Numbered from the stretch's first letter, positions 1 through 12,363 are shown. The stretch: 64,000 nucleotides of DNA from Trametes villosa (GCA_002964805.2 PUDQ02000033.1:1178001-1242000), one strand, 5' to 3'. Notes: generated from the letters alone by a model not told the origin. Translations and numbers: made by a program.

Positions 1-1685
1 AACTCCGGGTTTGGCGGGCGTGGCGGCGCCGGGGCGGGTGCCGCCGAGCCCTGCCCCTGCGCCTGTTGGGACGAGCCGTCGTCGTCCTCGGCATCGAGCA
101 GGTCCGGAGGCGGAACGGACGGCGGGGCGGGTGGCGGCGGGGGCGCGCCGGAGGGGGGTGCAAAGGTGGGAGGGAAGGGCGGCGGGGGCGGCTGGGTGCT
201 TGGTGGCGGTGAGACATATGGACGTCCGCCAGGAATACCGGCAGTATGCCGAGGTGCGACATATGGCGGGGAACCATACGGCGGCTGCAGCTGCGTCTGC
301 CCAGGGTGCCCGGGGCTTGGCGCCGCCGTGTACGCGTTCGGCGGGGAAATGGCCCGGTATGCAGCAGCCCCGGGCGCGGCGCCAATGTTTCCTGGCGCAA
401 TAGCGGGTGGCAGCGGCGGCGGAGGGGGCGCAGGCGGGCTCGTCTGCGACGCTGCCCGATATGGCGGTTGCGATCGGGCCTGGCTCAGATGCGGCGCGGG
501 GCTCGATGGCGCGCCGGGCGCCCACCCGGGTGCGTGCGCGTGCGGGGGCAAATCAGCGTACGCCCCGCGGTTGCGCGGCGAATACCCCGGGGGCGCCGGC
601 GAGTGCGCGTGCAGCCCCGCGCCGGCGAGCTCCTGAGCGGCGTGCGCGTGCGGGGGCAGCGGCGGGGGCGGGCGGGCGGCGAGCGTGGCCGGCTACTCGA
701 GCGGGCGGGGCGATCGAGGAGGGGGGCCGATCAGCATCGCGCGACGCGACGTGTATACGATCGGGAGACGCGTACGCACCGTGCTCAGGTGGGCCGGCGA
801 CTCAGTCCGGGCGTGCGCGCCCGGCTGGGGGACCGGGGCTGTCGCGCTTCTGGGCGGCGGCGCAGCGCTGGGGACGCCCGGTTTGGCAGGGAGCGGGGGT
901 GGCCCGCCTGGGTGTGGAGCGGGTGAGGCGGTTCCATGTGCTGAGGCCGGGAGGGAAGCGTGCCGCTCCACTGGCAGCGGTGGTGGCGGGCGTGCAGCGT
1001 AGTCGGGTGCCGAGGAGGACGGGCGGGCGGGCGGTGGCTGCTGGGCGGTGACGTCTTTAGGCTTCGCGTACACAGGGGGCTGGCGCGAGAAGGCATCGTG
1101 CATTGCATCGAGCAGCGCGACGAGACTGCAGCCCTGCGTGCGCGAATGCACGGAGGGAGGGGTGGACGGATTATTGTTAGCCGCGGTATCACACACTGGC
1201 GGACGCGGCACGCGGGAGAAGGGAGACGGGGCGCACCTCGCATTTTCGCTCCCAATTGCGGACGTAGTCGATGAGACAGCGCCCGCTAATGTCCATGTCC
1301 GGCGCGGCACGGATGAGCATGTCGCTCGTGGGTACGACATATGCCATAGGCGGCGTCCGGGGATACTCGCGAGGGACCCAGACGGCGATCGGGATGTTGT
1401 AGGACGCGCCTCGGAAGGAGATGGGAAGCAGGCCGTGCAGGCAGAGCAGCAGCTGGGTGCGGCCGTCGTCATACGCTGTGTTTCACGGCAAGCGGGGGCA
1501 TGAGCGATCGGAGGCAGCTAGAAAGGACGGCGCGGGTGAACTGAACTGTAGACGTCTGTCTTCGGGCGGATGGTGGGATGGCGGTTGAGGACGGCATCAG
1601 CGTGTGCGTAGACGAGGTCCGGGTTTGGATATGTCTGGACGTTCTGGCGCAGCCATTTCTGCGTGAGCGACTCAGACTTGCTCAT
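1..1685 (-). CDS. vps23: ESCRT-I subunit Vps23/TSG101, 3' end outside the window
   Basis: ESCRT-I subunit that binds ubiquitinated cargo and recruits later ESCRT complexes at endosomes. Exons 1547-1685, 1237-1475, 781 (or 780)-1133 and 1-692 join in phase. The first two and the start of the third encode a UEV domain: LTQKWL near residue 8, a YDDGRTQLLLCLHG strand, then VPREYP and DMDISGRCL, ending at DAFSRQPPVYAKP. This is the usual TSG101 order; UEV domains lack the E2 catalytic Cys. After about residue 165 comes a very long Pro/Ala/Tyr-rich linker that runs off the left edge just after an acidic DLLDAEDDD stretch. The coiled coil and C-terminal steadiness box must lie outside the window. 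The start is the ATG at 1683-1685, just before the first conserved UEV residues. The 693-779 intron inside the proline-rich part is less certain than the UEV introns. The gene is divergent from the TEA-factor gene. Confidence 0.88.
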
Positions 1686-2922
1686 CGCATGGGACGAGGA
1701 GGACGGGCGGATCCTGGACAGATGCGATTCGGACGAGGCTGTAGCGTCGGCGGTCACTCGACGCGGGAGGTGCAGCAGCAATCAGCGCGCGTCAACGCGT
1801 CCACCCCCTCCCGGCTGATCGGACCGGAAACAGGCGCCCATGCAGACGCGGGGCACCGGTCCTGTGGACGAGCTGCGGGGATGGGATGGGTGGTGAGAAC
1901 GGCGGCGGAGGTTGGAAATATCAAACTCTACGCAGGCCGGGGTCGCAGCTGCCGGTTGCGAGCTGGGAGGAGTGGGCGGAGGTAGAGTTGTACTTCCGCG
2001 CACTGGGCGAGCCAGATTTGCTTCCGCGGACGAGCGATCTGGGAGGCGCGTGGAGGGGGCGTGTCTACTCACCGCCCGCCACTCGCCACCACTCCCATCA
2101 GTCCATCCTCGGCCCATCCGCCGCGTCCTTTTGTTCGCCATATGTCCCGGGCTCATCGCTGCACCGGCTCACCCGGCCCTCGCCCGCCCGCTGTCGTCCC
2201 GTTCAGGCCACTCGCTTTGGCTTGCCGTGCCAGGGCGAGTCGATGGCCGTTCCGAATCGGGAAGTGTCAAAGGCGGCGGGCGTGCACGCTCGCCCTCGCC
2301 GCTGCCCATTGTTTCCCGCCGCTCCGGGCTCGGAGTCGGACGCGGGGATCTGATACGTGCGAGGTGCGCAGGGCTCCGGCCGGCTACCTGATTTGTGAGG
2401 TGCAGTCTGGGGTGCAAACGCCGGAGGCCATGCTCGAACGGGGACCGTTCCACGGCGAGTTCTGGATCGCACGGCGCGTCATCTGCGTCGCGTCTCGCTC
2501 GCCTGGTCTGGTCTGCGCGGCCGGTGTGCATCGCTACTTAGCGTGCGGTTCGATTTCCATTCCTGTGCTGGGCTGGCGAGGACCAATCAGCGCCCGATCC
2601 GAGATGCAATCCAGGCCAAAACGGAGGGGACAGGGGCGTTTGTGTGTTTGACTGACTCCAGAAGGGCGGAGCTTGGTTGCCAAAGCAGGATCACGAGTGC
2701 GCCCCGGCAGCGAGCGCCCGTGGCCGAGTCGGACGGCGGACACGGACGCTGGACGCTGAACGGAGTCCGAGTCCGGGGACGGTCCAAGTGCGCGAAGACG
2801 CCTCCAAACCCTCTTCCGATATAAATTCCTCCCCACCGCCGGCCACATGTCCCTTCGCACCCCGTCCCCTTTATCCCTCCCATATCCGCCCCGCCTCCCC
2901 CCGACCGCGCCGCGCACCCTCC
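1686..2922. other. Divergent intergenic region, vps23 / TEA factor
   Basis: No credible gene. ORFs here lack codon-like composition or recognisable residues on either strand. The only motif noted is a TATA-like element at 2820-2825, about 100 bp before the TEA-factor ATG. The region must carry both promoters and 5' UTRs. Confidence 0.6.
2820..2825 (+). promoter_or_regulatory. TATA box of the TEA-domain gene
   Basis: TATAAA lies 98 bp upstream of the chosen ATG at 2923, a normal distance for a fungal RNA polymerase II promoter. It also argues against starting the protein at the in-frame ATG at 2677, which is upstream of this box. Confidence 0.5.
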
Positions 2923-4799
2923 ATGGGCAGGGAAGTCATGTCCGCCTACCGCCGCCGCAAGTTCACCACCACCTCCCTCTCCCCCTCCCGCTCCTCCTCC
3001 GCGACAAACTCCAGCATGGAGTCCCTCGCCGACTCCCCCGTCCCCGCCGTCCCCAATCTCACCCCCCAGCGCAAGCACCACAAGCTGCTCAAGGACGGCT
3101 CCGAGGTCTGGTCAAAGGACGTCGAGAAGGTCTTTGTCGAGGGTGCGTCGCGTCCCCGCGCGTTTCTCGTCTCCGCGCTGACCCCGCACGCGCGTCGCGT
3201 CCCCCAGGCCTCCGCCAGTACTGGCAATCACCCTGGGCGACCTACTCCCGCGGGCGCAGCCGGTGGCGGAATCAGTTCCTCGTTGATCACCTCAAGCGCG
3301 CAGGCGTCGAGCGCACGAAGAAGCAGGTCGCGAGCCACATCCAGGTCCTCCGCAACATGTGGAGAGGCACCCCAGGTACGCGCCGCGCGTCGAGTCAGCT
3401 CATCCCCGCCCGCACCACTAATCACCGCGCGCGCAGAATTCCACCTCGTCGCCGGAGGTGAAGAGCTCTTTCAGGAGAACGGGCTTCTAGCACACACGAA
3501 CAAGAAGCCCGCCGCCCCGTCTGGTTCTTCGTCCAACCTCAGGCCCGACCTCCCAGAACTGTCCGCCGGCTCTTCCTCGTCGTCGTCAACACCAGAGTTC
3601 AGCGCGTTGGACTTCCCACTCGAACTGCAGACTGCCACTTCGTTCCCCACCATCCCCATGTCGGCGCACATGTCATCTTTCTCCGACCTCGCGCTCGACG
3701 ACGGCCTCGGCGCGTCCCATTCGCCCATCACCGAGTCCGCGTTCGGCGGCCTGTCCTCGTCACCGCATGCGGCGCACCTCGCGCCGCTAAACGTCAAGCT
3801 AGAGCCGCTCGCGATGGACCCCTCCCTCTTCACGCTCCCGCAAGGCGGATTCGTCGACGCCGCCGCGCCCGCCGACTTCCACTCGCACGCGCATCCTCAC
3901 CACGCGCTGCCCAACAGCGGGCCCCCGAATCGCATTCTCAACCTGCACTTCTGGGCGGAAGGCATGGTCCCGCTCTCGGTCGACGTCGACCGGCTCGTCG
4001 GCGCGACGCCCGGCGCGCCCTCGCGCGTGTTCCTGCACTTCCGCGTCGCGCTCCCGCCCGTCGCGGACCTGCGCTGCCCGCCCGCGCTGCAGGGCGTGAG
4101 CGGCGCGGTGTCGTTCGCGGCGCGCTGGGCGAGCCTCGCGAAGTGCCAGACGAAGAGCTGGGGCGCGGGCCGCACCGTCGTCTCCCAGGACCTCGGGCTG
4201 TTCGCGCAGGTGAGCACGCCCGAGCTGCAGGCCGGCCTCGGCGCGGACGCGTACTCGCCCCAGATCGTGTTCGCGTACCTGCCCGACTCCGCGCTCAGCC
4301 GCTGCCACTGGCTCGAGACTGGTGAGTTTTTCTTTCTGCGCCCGCTCACCCCGCATGCGCGGGAGGCGTGGTGTGCTCGCGATCCCACGCTGACCGCATG
4401 TGTTTTTTCGGCTCTACAGTGCAGACCATCACGCAGCAGGTCGTCGTCGACAACGAGGTGCTCGCCGTGCTCGTGTATCACATCGAGCGCGTAGCCGACG
4501 CCGCGCGCACGACGCCCGCGATGGAGCTCATCGGCTTCCAGAAGTACCCCTGGCGCGCGGGGCTCACTGCGCACCCGCACCACCCGCCCCAGCTGCAGCA
4601 CCAGCACTCCTCGCACTCCTCGCATTCGTTCGCGTCGCCCCCCGTCTCGCCGACCTCGCCGACGTTCTCGAACGAGTACTCGAGCGCGCCCGTCTCGCCC
4701 ACCTCGCCCATGTTCCCGCAGAGCGCAATACCGGGGCCCGTCGACGGTATGGCGATGCCGTACTTCCAGCAATCTTTTGGTCCGTTCCGCGCGCGGTGA
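2923..4799 (+). CDS. TEA/ATTS-domain transcription factor (Tec1/AbaA type)
   Basis: Nuclear DNA-binding regulator. Exons 2923-3142, 3208-3375, 3437-4321 and 4420-4799 give 550 aa. The TEA domain covers about residues 56-125 and is split by the first intron: LKDGSEVWSKDVEKVF, then RQYWQSPWATYSRGRSRWRN and KRTKKQ-like helix 3 (VERTKKQVASHIQVLRNMWRG). Helix 3 is the DNA-contact helix in Tec1, AbaA and TEAD. The middle (about 145-300) is Ser/Pro-rich. A conserved-looking C-terminal half begins near NRILNLHFWAEGMVPL and resembles the region following TEA domains in other Agaricomycete proteins. The tail is His/Ser/Pro-rich with repeated PVSPTSP units. Ascomycete homologues control pseudohyphal growth or conidiation; the target here is unknown. 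The start chosen is the first ATG after the TATA box. Confidence 0.9.
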
Positions 4800-5310
4800 C
4801 CCTTGCTCGGACCGCCTGCTTCTTTATTTCGTCTTTCGATCTTCGCCCGTCAACCCCGCTTTGCTTGCCCACCACGTACACGTCCCTCGCAACACCACCG
4901 CCGCCACCACCACCCCTTGCTAACCGCGCCACCCCCCGTATTTATATATCCCACACTGACGGACACCCGCGCCTCGCGCACACGTATTTATTCCCCGGAC
5001 CTTTTACTTATTCGACGCCGTCGACTGACTTATTCACCGGCCCCCCTCGCTGTGTGTCGCTGTCTGACCCGTTCCGTAGCCCCCCGGGGCCTGTAGCATC
5101 CAGAGAAGAAGTGAATACCTGTAGATATAGCCTGCTGCGCGAAGATCACCCTACCCACTGTATCTGCTACTACCCGCTATCCCCTCGTTTCTTGTCTTTT
5201 CGTCTTTTGCCTGTCGCCGCCGCGCGCAGTGCGCCCAGTACATACTATTTCCGCGCCCGCTAGGGGACGCGCGTGTACGCCCGCTATTACAACCACCCAC
5301 TGTACCTACG
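4800..5310. other. Convergent 3' region between the TEA factor and noc3
   Basis: About 510 bp between two convergent stop codons. Pyrimidine-rich, with tatttata-type AT patches near 4940-5010 that could serve polyadenylation. No ORF of interest. Confidence 0.5.
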
Positions 5311-8300
5311 TTATGCAGAGGAATCCAAAAGCTTCCCCGCCGCCGCCCGCACGCCCTCCGCCCAGTGCCGCGCCGCGAGCGCGTGCAGCTCGAAGAACGC
5401 CGTCCCGAACGGGTTGCTCAGCTGCGGGTCGTCCAGCTCCGGGCGGTACACGCCGTCCCCCGCGCGGTCCTCCGTCGACAGGAGCGCCCCCAGCTTCGGG
5501 TCGCGCTCGAGCAGCTCGCCGACGAGCGCGACCGCACGCACGGCTGTTGTCGGGGGCCACTGCAGCGCCGCGCCGAGCAGCCGCTTCGCGAACGCCGCGG
5601 AGCGCCAGGGCGGCGGCGCGGCGGCGGACGCGCGGGGCGTGAACGCGAGGTGCAGCGCGCGGAAGAGCACGTCCGCGGTCGAGGGCGGGGGCGCGCCGCG
5701 CGCGCCCATCTGCGCCTTGGTCTGGCGCGGCGGCGGCGCCTCGATGTCCGGCATGAGCGCGAGCTGGGGCAGGATCGCGTAGAGGCGGTTGATGAAGTCG
5801 GAGAGATCGATGTCGAGGGCCTCGCCTGCGCGCCAGACGGGGGTCCGCGTGGGTGCAGGTGTTTGGCGTGGCGTGACAGACAGAGACAGAAGCCGGGACA
5901 GAGACAGACAGGGAGAAGGGGACACATCGGGTCAGCGCCGTATGTGACAGGTGAAGATGGGCCGCTGAGCGAGCGGCGCGCTGGACGCACCTTGGCCGGA
6001 GAGGAGCTCAAACGCCGTGACGACACAGAGCAGCTGGTGCTGTACGGTGGCGATGTTCGACGCGTCATGCGGGCCTGGCGCGGGCGCGTCTGCGTCTGCG
6101 GCCCCGTCCGCATGCGCGTCGGCGTCGCGCGTCATGAGCGTCTTGAGCACCTGCAGGAGGTCCTTGAAGAAGTCGATGTTCACCAGGTGCGAGAACTTGG
6201 CGATCCCACGCAGCGCCGCGGGCAGCAGCGGCGTCGGGCGCGGGTTCTTCAGGATGCTGAAGTACAGCACGAACAGGAGCTTGAGCGTCTCCGTGTGCTG
6301 CGACGCGAAAGAAAACAGACAGCGGCGTCAGTGTGGGCGGTGGGAAGATACGATCACGAATAGGCTAGCGGGAAGGAAGGCGCAGGGCGGGGACGGCACT
6401 CACCCGCGTCGCGCGCTCTTCCTTGTCGACCTCCGCCGCGGCCTCGTGCATCTCCTTCTCGATTTCTTTGCGCTCCTTGAGCACCTTCTTCGCCTTCTTG
6501 CTCAAATGCGGCTGGTCGACCGTCTTGCCCTTCGCACGCTTTGCGGCGGCGCGGCCCTTCGCCATCGGCTTCTCCCTGGGCTCCCTGTCGGCGCGCGAGT
6601 CGGACGAGCGCACGCCGAGCTCCGTCTTCAGGCGGAGGTGGAGCAGGCACGACAGTACTTCCGGGTGGACGTTGTACTTGCGCTCCTTGATCATCCGATT
6701 GAGCAGGCGCACGACCTCGAGCGACGGCTCTCCGGTGTTGTCGGCACGGAAGACCTTGATGAGCGTCTCGAGACACAAATCGGAGGACTGCCACGCCAAA
6801 TGTGTCAAAGGGGCTGTAGCGGTCCGACGGGAGGGAGCCTACCTTGTCCCAGGACTTCCGGCTTAGCGCGGCGACTATAGAGCTCATAAGGTTGACGCGG
6901 AAGTTGAAGTGTGTCACCTCCACTAGGAGGGTGCACATGCAATGCAGCGCCGTCTCAGCGAGCTCGCTCTTCGCTGACATAGATCCGTCAATACGCCGCC
7001 GCACTATAGAGTGTGCCTAGTGTCGGCCCCGTTTCATACCTTTGAGTTCCGCCTCTAGGCTGCGCAGGTACGCTTGGTACACGCTCACGAGACCCTGTTC
7101 CCAGTCCCGGGTGCGCTGGACCATCTGGCTCACCTTCTCAGCCTTCTCCTTGTCCGTCAGCGCGCGTATCCGGTAGCCAGGCACGACGTCCTTGAACACC
7201 GCAAGCTGTGACAGCATTGTCAGCTTCCGGATGACGGGGTCGTTCGGCACGGGCTCCGGGTGCGTGGGCGTGGAAATTGCTGGCAGGGAAAAGGTGTGCA
7301 GCCGCCGCAACAGGCCTAGCTGCAGAAGGATAGAACCGCATGAGCCGCCCGGGCGAGGAGACAATTAGAGTCGGGCTGGGAGGGGGCGTACGCTGTTCTC
7401 TGGGTCGCCCAGGATCTCCTGGCACAGCCCCGCGATCTGCTCCTTTGCGCCCTGTATTCGCGCCTTCCGGGACTTTTGGCCGATCACGTCGACGACCGCA
7501 GGCCGGCCAAACCGCGCGCCGGTCGACACGTCCTCCACTCGGTGCCGCTGCGCAGCCTCCGCCGCTGCTGCCGCAGCGGCTTGCCCGTCTTCGCTGTCCT
7601 CGTCGCTGTCCGGGCCGCTCTCTTCGTTATCCTCCAGGATGACCTTGCCGCCGCTTTTCTTGATCCGACCGTCCGCGAGCTTGATGGGCAGCCGCTCGAT
7701 CCCTTTGTCCTTGTCGGATTCGGGCTCCCAGGACGGACGACGTTTCCGGGGTTGCGCCTCGAAGTCCATCTCCTCGTCGTCTGAGTCTTCTTTTCGTTTC
7801 CGTCTCCGCTTCTCTGTCGCCTTGGTGGACGACTCTGCTTCTGAGATGTCTTCGTCGTCGTCTGATGCGAGATCATCTGTGGACATGTCCTCTAGACCGC
7901 TCGCGCCGGAGCTCCAGCCCTCGTCCTCATCCTCATCATCCGAGTTGAGGGAGGGGAGGTCGTCATCCACCGGTTTCCGGACCGGTTTATTGAGCAAGTG
8001 TAACCGCTCTGTCTCCTTTTTGCTCCTGTACACAAAAGCAGTTAGCATCTGGAAGGCTGACGTTTCTGCATCTAGTGGCTTGTGGAGGCACTCCGGTGTT
8101 TTATGCCATAGCATCCATAGTGCGGCCCTGTTCGATCCAGCACCACTCACGCAGACCAGGGGTATGCTCATGTCATGCTTGATGTCGTCGAGAGCATGGT
8201 CCGGACCTTGTGTAAGCCTGCTCCGACATACAGGTACCTCCGTCTGGTGCAGGGCTTGAGCAGACCGGGGTGTTTCGTCCCGACCTATACTCTACGTACA

Positions 8301-8896
8301 CGTTCGGGACTAGACGGGTAAAGGAAGATCTGCCGCAGTGCCGTCCGTGTTGCGAATGCTATACGGCGCCCGCGCAGTGTTGACAGTGTAACGTTTGCAG
8401 GGGGAGGTGCAAGCTGGATAGCGGGTCCGATCTCACCTTCAGTCGGCCCGCCGCAAGCACGCCTAGTTCCATCTATTCCCAGTTTACGCCAGTGCAGCTG
8501 TCATAATGCAGCGCGCATGCGTTCACAAGCTCCGACACCCTCACCACAAGCCCCTCACATAACGCATACTAAGATGTACACTCACCGAGCAATGCCCTTT
8601 TCGTCTAGCGTCTTGAGGAAGGAGACCGCGCCGCCGTATTCTTGCAGGAGCTCTAGGTCATCCTCCGAGAGGTCAACATCGTCTTCGTCTCCTTGGTTGG
8701 GGATGGGGATGGTCGGCTTGTCAGATGCACGGTCCTTGCCCTTGACTTTTGCCTTGGCCGCTTTCCCGTCCTCAGCTACTTTGCGCTTCTTGGACGGTCT
8801 CTGCGCGCTGCATAAGCAATTTTGTGGACATCACATAGCTGTGCAACGTACTTGCGAACTCTGCGCTGGACGCTTCTTGGTGCCCTTGGCAGCCAT
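5311..8896 (-). CDS. noc3: Nucleolar complex protein 3 (NOC3), ribosome assembly and DNA-replication licensing
   Basis: NOC3 works with NOC2 in transport and maturation of pre-60S particles, and in yeast also at replication origins. Exons (reading from the start): 8852-8896, 8586-8800, 7392-8025, 7040-7319, 6843-6973, 6404-6787, 5991-6297, 5311-5825; the sum is 2511 nt, 836 aa. The N terminus is Lys-rich (nuclear). It is followed by DLSEDDLELLQEYGGAV, a long acidic Ser/Asp region, then the NOC3 domain starting LGLLRRLHTFSLP with KLTMLSQLAVFKDVVPGYRIR. Further on are NFRVNLMSSIVAALSRKSWD and, in the C-terminal CBF/Mak21-like half, LVNIDFFKDLLQVLK. The second intron is 560 nt, roughly ten times the local norm, although its ends join conserved residues in frame. 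The gene shares a 277-bp upstream region with apc5. Confidence 0.92.
8026..8585 (-). other. Unusually long (560-nt) intron of noc3
   Basis: GTGAG donor after KGIAR and TACAG acceptor before SKKETERLH join conserved NOC3 residues in frame. All other noc3 introns are 51-165 nt. No ORF, tRNA or clear box C/D snoRNA was found within it. Confidence 0.7.
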
Positions 8897-9173
8897 AGGG
8901 GAGTACACAGAGAGGAGGGCGGAGGTGATCGAGCTGCATTTGAGCTGCATGAGCACAGAAATTAGAGGGGCTCCCGATCGGGGAGGTTGTTCCCACGACG
9001 CGTCGTCGCGAGTCACGCGGGGCGCGTGACCACACGCGTCTGCTCCTCCCGCCACTCCAGTGGATGCTGCTCGACTGCCTCCTTATACCTCTCAGCTCTG
9101 CACTCGTGAGACTCGCCTCGAAAACAGCGCCTCTTATACCTCTTTCATTTGGCCTGAAAAGTCTGCTAGAATC

Positions 9174-12100
9174 ATGCCTCCACCTCCTCCAGCAGCAAAC
9201 GCAGTCCCGTCCGCCTCGCGTCCGAGCCATGTCCTGAGGCCACACCACATCCTGATTCTGTGGATACTCATGGCTGGGCTACAACCTCTTGACGAGAATG
9301 AAATGCCGCAGACATTCATTCTGGCGCTGCATCGCATCCTTCTAGAGGAGATTGCCGAGGTACGCATGCCACTGAGATTTCTTTGCTTCCTGAACTCATT
9401 GGCCTTCAGGTCAAGCCACCAAAATCGTACTGGGATATACTTGAAGATGTAAAGAGTGTGGCTTCATCCGTACCCGAACCTGAGGTTCGTGAACTGGTGC
9501 AAGCTTTGAGTATGCTGGTAAGCCATCCGTTAACCTGGCGCAGCTTCACGAATGAGAGCTTCCACACATCTCTAGGCGCAAGCATTCCAAACACCAGACG
9601 ACCTCTCGAGCTTCATGCGAAGTATGGCATCTCCATTGGGGTATCTCACGCGTAGTCTGACTGTTTGCAGCTCTCCCGGTGCTGTTCCTGGACAGAGACG
9701 ATGAAGACGTGCGTCTGCGCGTAGATTTCGTACAAGGCCTGTTCTAACGTGCCCTTAGTCTGCCAGATTTGTGAGTTACCACCGAGTGACCGGTTGCGAC
9801 CATGAGAAGCATCTATTGACTCTGCTCAGAGCCGGCGCTCGCTCTTTGGCTACTTCTGCCACCGGTGCTTCGTTAGCTTCACCAAACTATCCATCGGAGG
9901 TGTTGCTGGCCTTCACCGCGACTTTCTGGAGTGGCTCAAGTTCAAGGCTGATCCGAGATTCGTCGCGCCTCCCGGGTACGCGCCTATTCGGAGGGATCTC
10001 ATCACGAACGGTAAGCTTTTGAGGTAGGCAACTGAAGTCTTCGTTTACCAACGTGCGCTAGACTACCAGATATTCAAGACAAAGTACGACAAGAGGGAGT
10101 ACGCGACGGCTGATACATACGCGCTGTAAGCGGCTGAACTGATTCCTAATGGACTATGTTCGACATGTTAACCTTCCGATACAGCTTCATGAAGGGCGTA
10201 GCTACTGGCGACAGCAATATTGCCAATGAGGGCCTACGCCGGTTCTTCGAGCAAAAGTTTCACGAAGGTAGCGATTCGTGAGTAAAACACGTCCTATCTT
10301 TACTGGCAACGCTACAGCTTCTCCAGGGGGCTGCGTCAGCATGCCATGCTCAACCTCGCACGGATGTACTACCTGCGCCGGGAGATAGTTGCATGCAGAA
10401 AAGTACAGAGCTCATGCACATCGTAATTCCTGTCCACTCATGACTTCCTTCAGACCCTTGAAGAAGCCGTTACGACCGCCCGGACCGCAGGCGACAACGC
10501 AACCCTGCAACATTGCACCAGGTAGGCACTTATTCTCCGCGATGGGTGTAGTGGATGTTCAACAGCCAATGTTCGCGCAGCCTGCTTCACCGCCTACCCG
10601 TACTTCCCAACGAACGCGGGAAAAAGCCCATCATCAACGAAATCCAGCCGCAGATGCACCCTCTAGAAATTCTGTACGATGCGAAGAAGCTGTTAATTGT
10701 CGAACATGTAGGCTCCCCCACCGAGTCTTCCCCTAGTCCAGCCTAACGTGCTTTTGCAATCTTAGCAACAACCACTTACTGCAGCATATGAGAAGGTCAT
10801 GCAAGCCGTTGGGCTATACGACCACTACATCGACGTGCAGGGCGGGCTGTTCACAGAGTCGGAGCAATACGCCCAACATGCGGTCCAAAGCCTCATCTGG
10901 AATTTCTTCGGTGAGTGGCAAGATTCTCATTCATACTACCTCTTAGGTCTCACTCTCCCTTCAGGGTGCTCCCAGCTCGCGCGCGTAGAAGAGGACATCG
11001 TCATCGCCTTTACCGAGTATGGCGGTGGGGACAACACGCGACTAACCGTCTTACTGAATCGTGCATACGACGTGAGTTATCTTCCTCCTAAGTCCTGTCA
11101 TTCCATCGTTAAGACTGGTGGCTTCCCCAGAAAGCACGACAAGGGCATTACGACGCCGCGATCGCGGGTTTGCTGGAGCCTGATGTCTGGCGTGGCCTGG
11201 ACATCGCTGACTACAACCTGTGGGCGGGTGAGATCTGGCATATTCTCGCGCTGCGTGCGAGCCGCAGGTACGCCTCAAGCCAATCTCGTTGTTTTGTGCT
11301 TCACCCATGCGACATTGCGTACAGAGGCCAGCTACGACAATTGCGGGAGTACCTCATTCCCCGTCGCCCCGACATCGAGTACGCAGCACGCGACTACCAG
11401 TGGTCGAAGGAACACCCGATCGGTTCGCTCATCCGCGACCCATTACACGACGTGCTCATGATGCGGGTGCGTGCTCCCCAACCTCTTGCTCTTTGGGATC
11501 CCCGCTAAGATTGCGTTGTGTACAAACAGCGGGTCGACCATGCACACACCTGCGTCGACCAATTGCTCACCGCTCTCTGGCACGCCGAGTACCAGGGCCG
11601 GTACGCACTCTACCGCACTGCTGTCATCCTCCTAGCCGACGTCGGGCTCGAGTTTGGGATGTCGAAGTGGTCAAGACGCATCCTCGATGAGGTCATGCCC
11701 CAGGTATGTTTCCTCGCACCCCTGCTCAAGGTTGACGGATCCTAATAATACCACTCGCGCGCGTAGATAATGAGCGAGAACGACCTGGAGCAAAAGGGCT
11801 TCGCGCTCTTCACCCTCGCGCGCTGCGTTATAGCAGCCGGCAACTCCTCCCGTACGCCCCCCTGCCCCCTACCCCTCCCGTCATCTCCACCATCCCACTA
11901 ACGCCTCCCCATCTCCACACCCACAGCCGAAGCGCTAACCGAGTCGACGCGCTACCTCAAGGAGGCGGAGCAGTGCTTCGGCGCGCTCGACATGTTCACC
12001 GCGCAGATGGACGTGCAGTTCCTGCACTCGGTCGTGCACCACAACCTCGGCGCGCCCGCGGCGCGCGACGAGATCGCGCAGCGGCACGAGCGCACGCGCG

Positions 12101-12198
12101 TGAACCGCGAGGAGGCGCACGCGTGCGTCGTCGAGGAGTGGATCGAGGACACGTGGGCGTTCGTCGCGGACGTCGGGGTGGCGATCGCGTCGCGGTGA
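9174..12198 (+). CDS. apc5: Anaphase-promoting complex subunit 5 (APC5)
   Basis: Scaffold subunit of the APC/C ubiquitin ligase, in the platform with APC1 and APC4. Eighteen exons: 9174-9359, 9410-9517, 9576-9621, 9671-9708, 9759-9770, 9830-10010, 10062-10125, 10185-10277, 10327-10402, 10454-10521, 10581-10707, 10766-10910, 10965-11071, 11131-11267, 11325-11466, 11530-11703, 11767-11851, 11927-12198; 2061 nt, 686 aa. Family signatures are SLFGYFCHRCFVSFTKLS, YAPIRRDLITN, FEQKFHEGSDS, GLRQHAMLNLARMYYLRRE and LQHCTSLLHRLP, followed by TPR-like helical pairs. Length fits the family. The fifth exon is only 12 nt and the two before it are 46 and 38 nt; all junctions are GT-AG and in phase. No single long ORF exists, so the gene is easily missed without splicing. 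Confidence 0.9.
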
Positions 12199-12363
12199 AC
12201 GGGGGTAGGGCTGGTTGGATGATGCGGAACTATGATTCGTCTGTTGTTTGTAGAGTAGAGTTTTTGTATGGTATAGGTCGAGATACGAGCGGGGAGGTAT
12301 ATAGGAGGAGCAGTAGGAGTGCATAATCAAAACCTGTCCAAACACGCTACGGCCACCGCAAGC

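Noticed and set aside
166..636. Gly/Cys-rich plus ORF at the left edge
   Set aside because: Antisense to the proline-rich linker of vps23; proline codons read backwards give Gly runs.
2677..2922. 82-codon in-frame N-terminal extension of the TEA factor
   Set aside because: Lies partly upstream of the TATA box at 2820-2825 and is low-complexity Arg/Pro/Ser; the ATG at 2923 is preferred.
5365..6363. 332-codon plus-strand ORF
   Set aside because: Antisense to the C-terminal exons of noc3, whose spliced protein is clearly conserved; the ORF itself is mostly Arg, Glu and Gly.
8070..8145. tRNA-like A-box and B-box (GTTCGATCC) pattern in the noc3 intron
   Set aside because: Flanking bases do not pair into T, acceptor or D stems.
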